Assembly (NCBI RefSeq): GCF_001949145.1
Contig: NW_019091364.1
Location: 2,811,739 to 2,875,738 of the forward strand
Source: Acanthaster planci
Lineage: Eukaryota; Echinodermata; Asteroidea; Valvatida; Acanthasteridae
Reading direction: 5' to 3'
DNA: 64,000 bases
Numbering within the stretch: the first letter of the stretch is position 1; each line of letters opens with the position of its first letter. The translations under genes were made by a program, and so were the position numbers. This document shows positions 57,501-64,000 of the stretch, in pieces. The notes below the pieces were generated by a model. It was not told the DNA's origin. It saw only the letters and a program-made list of their open reading frames with translations, and ran no database searches.

Positions 57501-58943
57501 TAAAATGTATAAAAGTATTTCTATTTCATGGTTCCTTTTATTCTGTAAGACATTGACCCTTCGCGTAGAACCAGCATTGATTATGCTTACATTAATCATT
57601 CACCTGAGGCTGCCATAGTACGTGTATGCTCTATTTTGTAACATTAACGAACACCACGTGGCCTTTCAAATAGAAACATCATGTCTTGTTACCACTTTAT
57701 TGTGTCTGTCGTTCAATTTGCAGCAGTGCCTTAATTTGACACACGTTCACATCGCGCTGAATTTCCTTTCCGACAGTTAGGCAGAGCCCGTACGCCGAGT
57801 GCGCACGGGATTTGAAATCGCACCGTCTCACGACCGCGGAATATGAATAGAGTGCAACCATACAAGTCTGTCGCTGAAGGACACAGTGGTAGACCGAACA
57901 GGGTGCAATGTGCTTTATTAACAAAGGAGGGATGCAATTTTCTTTTTACCAACCATTTCTAATATTCAGAGCACCGTCCTACCTGGCAGTTGTTCCGTAC
58001 TTAAGCAGGGTCTTCTTAGCTTTCTTTTCCTCGTGGAATATCAGTTATTTACTTAGTAGCGGACCTTCCGTCTCGTAGCATGCGTGTCAATCCACGATGC
58101 TGCAGAAACATCTGTGTTTCTGGTTGTAATGGTATTTCCCTGTCAAATCTGATATTTCATAAACCTGACAATCAGATTTCATGATGGAACCCGATAGCTT
58201 CCAACTTGAAAGATTTTCTCGAGAGGCCTGGATTACAGGAAGAACGTACACATGCAATCCTCTCTGATTTCAAAGGATATTTTGCCGCGAAAACCAGATT
58301 GAAATCCACTGGTATCTGGAACAAGTGACAGGCCTGTAATCAAATTGATTAAGCTCGTGGATCGTAAAGCCTTTGATTGGGGCGCGTTGACCGTGACATT
58401 AACAAGCCCCATGACGGGGATCTTCGCCGCCGCGAGTAGAGCACTCTGTTCCTGTGATAGGTCTGGGAATTCGACGGTATGTTACAGCACTTGATTGTTT
58501 CTTGTTTCGGGGAAGTCATGGAGCAGTCTCATTCTTGTGGTAGTCCGGAGATGTGGCGAGAAAGATTCATTGGCATCAAACAAATTTGATTCACTTCTCT
58601 CTGCCGCAATTTCATTGTTTTGGCCCTGAACTAGCTGTGCTGATCTTCTGCGTGGAACCTACTGCATCATGTCCAATTCGAAGGACAAGGCCCTGGGAGG
58701 GGACAGAAGACATTGAAACATGCCTTTACTTCATGCTGAGTGGATCAATGTATATCTGTACTGCTCCTCTAAAAGAATGCTTCAAGATGCTATTTTGTAT
58801 TCATGTTAAAGTGAAGTTACAGTGAACTTTACGCAAGTAGAATTTGCAGCAATTTTGTACTCTTTTTTCATCCCTATTTAGTTAAGTGTATTTAAAAGGG
58901 TACCTTATTAGACCTTTGAAATTATCCCCCTGCTTTCGTAGAT
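57501..58943. other. Gene-free DNA with a TCF-type motif cluster
   Basis: No coding signal. 58330-58450 contains ATCAAATTGATTAA and CCTTTGATTGG, both TCF/LEF-like, in a GC-balanced context ending GCCGCCGCGAG. This is a candidate enhancer only. Confidence 0.3.
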
Positions 58944-59320
58944 TACTGAGGGCGCTGTTGCTGTGAGGCCATCCAGTGGAGACATGGCTCACAGCATTCG
59001 GTTTTTGTTCAACTCTTGAATCCAGAATTTATTCACTAACCATTTTTGAGAAAGAGTTGAATGCATCGTATTGCTCAGTACTTACACAACAATGCATCAC
59101 CAAAGGAAGGGTAAAATCTAAACATAAATACAGAAGCTCTTTTGCATAGACCAATGTGCATTGAGGCTTTCTTCTCGGGATAACATCACAGTTTACTCAG
59201 CATAAAAACCAAAAAAGGCAGCAAAACAGCCTTTGAAAAAGTGAAACAGAAATTGCAAATCAGGTTAACTGAGCAGATGTTAAGGTTTTGATTTTTTTTT
59301 AAAAATGCCATTGCAACTGT
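58944..59320 (+). repeat. Dispersed repeat, copy 3
   Basis: It matches copy 1 at ACTGAGGGCGCTGTTGCTGT, TTTTTGAGAAAGAGTTGAAT, GAGGCTTTCTTCTCGGGAT, CAGCATAAAAACCAAAAAAG and CAGGTTAACTGAG. It is diverged by substitutions and small gaps. Confidence 0.7.
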
Positions 59321-62300
59321 CCTTTGAGATGGAAGATTATGGTCTCCGTCCAGTAAAACCATGTTCTTGTTAACCTAGGGAAAAACCGCGGTCTTGTTAT
59401 TTAAAATCCGGTGCGACATTTTCTAGTTCACTCTATTCGACTCTTCACAGCCATTAATAAACGAGCCTTTTAAGTCAAAATGCTACCATAAGAAGCATGC
59501 AGGTAATATATTATGATAGGCGCTTGGATGAAGTAACAGGTTCAGCATCATTATACAGGATCGTGGACACCTAGGAAGGGGAGTTCGGTGAGTTGGCGTG
59601 CATTGTGTAGTGGGCAAGGTAAAGGTTAATTAAGTATACTGAGGGTGTTCGTGGTTTGAAACCAGAGGGTACCATTTTTCCCTTTCCCCTTCCATTTTAA
59701 AATCCGTTTTCTGTTGAAAAAAATCAGGAGTTGAAGGGATATTTTGAAGGCGTATCGTTACAATTTGTTGCCAAACTTTGTAACCTCGCAGTCTTTTTTT
59801 ATTTCAGGGAAAACAGCCCCCTTCAATGCGTTATCAGCTTAAGCCTTACGTATTACCGTGGCACCCACATCACACAATACGATAATATTTTACTGCCACG
59901 TTCCTAATATTTACTTTTTGCTGTAAAAGCCTAGTTTATTAACGGTGATGGGTTGTCAGATCGAGTCTCTTGTTGGTCTGGTGTAACGGTCCGCCTGTTC
60001 TAAATTCGTAAGTTTGCTGTATACAGTGCAGAGTTCGGCTGATGCTTTCACTCGTATGGCTTATTTCGATTTTGTTGAAGAGAGCGCCCTCAGCCGAGCA
60101 GTTTGCTTGAAATTTTCATAAGTAAATGAGCCGGTTTGTAGAACAATGGTATGTTATGCTCGAAATTATTGGACGTGCTGTATTTTCAGGGTGAGATAAT
60201 GCAGACGGCGAGAACGTTGTTAATTTAATTCCTTCGTCTGTCTCGCATAGTTTCACTCCACTGTCTGAGTGTTTGTACAGTGAGCACTGTCTATAGTGAC
60301 GGGTCCTTGTTTTTGCAATCGTGTTGCAGCGCGCAGATTTGTATACCGTCAGCTTCACTTTCTCCCCCACAAACTATTGCTTATGAAATTCATCAAAACC
60401 CAATCGACGCAAATTCCATTTCGCTTAATTGTTTGTTTCGCAGACGAAATTGGCATTTGATTCGATCCAGGCTGCTGTAACCTGGCAGCTAATTTCTGAA
60501 ATCTGAGGGTCGAAGGCGACCCCTAGCCGCCAGCTATCGGGAGCAGTGTGAGACAAGTCCGTCGCAGAGATACGAGGTTTCGTTGCCTCGATCGCTACCG
60601 GTGGCTTCTCTATCTATAGCACCTTGCCATTGGCAAACGAGGGGGGCCAGCGGTCAGTGAGCGCAACTCGGGAGAAGCTTAAGACAACACCACGGTTTCG
60701 ATGACGTGTTAGAGGCTTATGGGCTGTCATCATTTCGTGGTGGCAATCAAACCGGTTAGCGGCGGCGGACAAGGCCTGGCCCCAAGTGCGGCCTCCAAAA
60801 TTAATCGCACGAGTGGGCCGGCTGTTCGTCGACCGATATTTGGCTATTTGGACGCGTCTAATTGCGGTATATTGAGATAATACCTTGCATAGTGCTAACC
60901 ACGCGACCTGCGAGACCGAGCCAACAGAAATTAGAGGAACGATCTCGCTGAAGATCGAAGAAGGCTCTTGCAAAGTAGCAGTGACATGGCCGACCTTGAA
61001 ATGCGTTCATGTACTTAAAGGGACGAAGAGTGCTCGCGCTGCGTACATCAACGACGAACGGTCAGTGACACAAGGTTTTCCAAGTGGTAGAGGCTTATAT
61101 CAAAGACGATTTAACAGAGACATGCTCCCACCTAATATCTCATATAAGAAACCAGCCCAACCTCAACCCCAACTCAATTCCATCCCAGCCATACCCCTAA
61201 CCGGGCCCAAAAATAACATAAAAAACCAACAACATATTTTATTCATTGAGCTTTGTTATTTTTTTTCTGGTGCAGCGAAACGATAGCTTTTTCTTTAATA
61301 CGTGACCATTTGCAGTAGGCGTATGTGCAATAGGAAAATCATGCAGCATTCCAGGCTATTTTTTTCTTCCAAGATTTTTTTTCAGGATAAAAACGAGAAA
61401 GAATTAAAAACTAATGTAAGCTTGCTGTGCGCCTGCGCTGATGGTTTTCTGGCAACCGTCCGTAACGGCACGTTCTGAAATGTCACAATGAACCTGCATG
61501 CAGCCCAAATACCATTCTGAATGCCATATAAACATGTTGTGTTTTGTTTCATGTTATATCTGGTGCAAAAACAAACGGTTTGCCTCAATCTGTCATCTTG
61601 ATTCCGCATGCTGGCCTGCCGTCGCACGTTACAACTTGAAGCCCCCGCCAAAGACGCAAATCAACGCTCAAGGCCATGCTTGTGAAAATGGCGCAAAATA
61701 TCGAGGGAGATCATGTTTTCCATTAAGTCAGCTTCTAAAAAATTCATTTGCACATACAAGAAGAAATTGAAAGATCGTTTCGAGCATAGGTTTTCCTCGG
61801 ATATAAGGTTGGTGCGTTGACAACTCTAAGTGCAAAGCGTAAATCCAACGTGCAAGATGAATCCTGTGCCTGCTCTGGGATTAAAGTGGCGATGCAAGTG
61901 TCCGTTCGTAGCCGATCAAGTGCAGAGGGCTTTGAACAGCTTCACTGGAAGTGCAACTTTGGCTCGGGGCCAATAACACCATTTTTTTCGTTGCTGATCT
62001 GTCATTGTGGGTGTTGCCGAAAAGCATAAACAACGGAACACTCATCTGAAATTTGAGCAAGAGCGCCCACTGCCGTTGAGGATACAGTTCGGCGATTAAG
62101 ACTTTCATTTGTGGCGCTATAGAAACAAGCTGGACAACCAACTTACTCTTAAAATAATACTATTACATATTGCAAATCCTTGATTCGTGGTAACACTTTA
62201 AACTGCTAGGTGAAATAGGATTTCGTCTTATTGGAATTATAAATCGGAACAGTTCGGAGACAAAAACTTCAGAACATGGCTCGGTGTAGCGTCTTGTGTT

Positions 62301-64000
62301 ACACTGAGCATTGATTGAAAGATAATCGGGATCATAGTTTCGAAATGAATCGTTAAAATATTGCTTCGTTTATTTTTTGGACCTGATTAGCGCTATTTTA
62401 AAAGAAATGCCTCAAAATGATTTTCAGACAGATCTCTTAGTTTAGATTTTTGGTTTGATAGACCAACTGCATTTATTTACCTTGATACGAAGATACGATC
62501 TGTCTTATTTACAAAAGTGAATAGTCTCCAACTTGGAACGGGAACCAGTTTGTTGGAGTAAAAACCATTCCACTGAATGGCCCTACGTGAATGATATCTT
62601 TTATAACCATCTCAATTCAACATTGTAGTATTTTCACGCTGAAATAGTCGAGTGATCGACATTACCTGCTTGAGAAGATGAACGTGGGTCTTCCCGCGTA
62701 CCATTAAAAACGATGACAAACCGAATCGACCAAGACGGGAGCTAGACTCCGTAGGCTCCGCGCCGTCTTATCTGGATTCATAATGGCAGTGTGTGACGTG
62801 CCGTTGATGGATGGGTTGTCTCGTGCGAGAAATCTCAGGCAGAAGAAAAAAAAAGGAAGACAGCAAAGCGACAGGATGAAGGGGGAGCGATTGATGGAGG
62901 CTGGTTAGCAAGCGTCTTTTGTTGATTGGACAAAACATATGGATGTCAGCTTCAGTTTTGAGTGAACGCAGCTAATAGATAGGGGGAAATATAAGAGGTC
63001 AAAACGGCTGTTGCACTATTTACGTGTAGTTGTTTAACTGAAAATGTATTTCCATTAGTCTGCTGAATGGCCAGTACATTGCAGTTAACCTCAAAACCCT
63101 TAGTATCTTGGCATGGACTGTAAGCATCCAGGCTCGCTTCCAGCTTCAGCAGAGCATGGAGCTACACCCTCAGTAAGCCTTTATTTGCGTATGTTCTAGA
63201 ATAGAGGTCAATTGCACCTCCAGATGTGAAATTCAAAAACACACAGAAAATCAAAAACAAATTTGACAAAATAAATAAATTTTCTGTTTTACCCTTAGGA
63301 CTTTTTTCTTAGTAAGTGGATCGTGCCAAAGCTAGATGGTACGAAGGTTCAAAGAACACCGCTTACGCTTCGAGCTTTTTTTCTTAATTTTTCGCAATTT
63401 TATTTTTATATTTTTCTAAATATTGAGTTTACCTTGTGCCGCAGATCGCATGCCAGGTGCATTTTTAATACAAAATCATACGCGCTGGCGGCCAGCAACA
63501 AAAAGCAAGCCCGTTTTCGGAGATGTATACATTCTGCTGAGGCCTTTTGCCCTTGTTGGGAGCACTTTGCCCGAGCCAAACTATTTTTGGAAAAATTACG
63601 ACTCCGCAGATTTTTAATGTGTTGCCGGCAGTTGAACCAGGTACAGTAACCCAGTTTTTCTGTCTCAAGGGCCAGGCTTGGGGCGTAGCCTTCCCGCCCC
63701 GTCTTGGTAAAAGCCTTTCTCTTGACGTCTGCGGTTTAGCCTCTACGCGCTGAGGCGCTCACCATAGGCCTGCTTTTGGGCAGAGATCTTGAAGCCCAGC
63801 TGGGCTGCAGGGTACTGTTCCCTTGAAGACCGGCCGTTCAGTCAGCAGCTGTTACCGTGTTGAGCAAAGAAACCGCATGTGCTTGCTCACAGTGCGCGGC
63901 CAGGACTCGCTTAAGCTTCCCCCTTGCTACCATAGCTGCGTCACCGCATAAAGCACATTGCTTCTGAGAGTTGTGTGCAGTTCACCGTGCTTATGAGCCC
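59321..64000. other. Gene-free end of the window
   Basis: No supported gene. A tRNA-like B-box word GGTTTGAAACC near 59656 could mark a SINE, but an A-box is not convincing. 60540-60910 is GC-balanced and complex, with AACCACGC and CAAACCGGTT, and could be regulatory. The last kilobase shows no recognisable exon. Confidence 0.4.

Noticed and set aside
59590-59690. tRNA-like or SINE head around GGTTTGAAACC
   Set aside because: The B-box is one base off and no A-box or cloverleaf could be drawn.
59976-60010. tRNA-like word TGGTCTGGTGTAACGGTCC
   Set aside because: Resembles a tRNA D-arm start, but no matching acceptor stem or T-arm follows.
1-64000. CRISPR arrays, operons, bacterial-type islands
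   Set aside because: No regular direct repeats with unique spacers and no bacterial gene structure; the window is eukaryotic with spliced genes.

Overview
This looks like nuclear DNA from an animal. Genes are split into exons of about 60-580 bp with GT-AG introns, coding density is low, and short inverted-repeat transposons (MITEs) are common. The protein families (one CREB-type factor, an EGF-rich adhesion GPCR, a matrilin-like VWA protein, an intronless class A GPCR) and the repeat style suggest a marine deuterostome invertebrate, most likely an echinoderm. That placement is inference; no species marker is visible.

Layout. (1) 1-2.1 kb is 5' flank with a MITE. (2) 2.1-7.2 kb, + strand, is a CREB/CREM/ATF1 orthologue in seven coding exons (299 aa, PKA site and bZIP intact), with two in-frame donors at exon 4. 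(3) 7.2-11.0 kb is the CREB 3' UTR and intergenic DNA with MITEs. (4) 11.0-23.6 kb, - strand, is a 19-exon adhesion GPCR. My exon joins keep frame throughout and give 1017 aa: signal peptide, Reeler-like domain, EGF-like repeats, GAIN/GPS, 7TM. (5) 25.8-32.2 kb, + strand, is an 8-exon secreted or GPI-anchored protein (756 aa). It has two tandem copies of a lysozyme/transglycosylase-like domain, then a MIDAS-complete VWA domain, a Gly/Ala-rich beta segment and a GPI-type tail. One intron starts with GC instead of GT. (6) 34.6-35.7 kb, + strand, is a single-exon rhodopsin-family GPCR. (7) 35.7-64 kb has no gene I can support. It holds MITEs, a possible solo LTR, three diverged copies of one dispersed repeat, a near-perfect RFX X-box and several compositionally complex stretches that could be regulatory.

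The two most unusual items are the Reeler-EGF-GAIN adhesion GPCR and the tandem lysozyme-like/VWA/GPI protein. They lie head to head about 2.2 kb apart. Both look like cell-surface recognition or adhesion proteins, but nothing in the sequence shows that they act together. Exon borders come from reading splice consensus, phase and protein continuity by eye; no transcript or database search was available.
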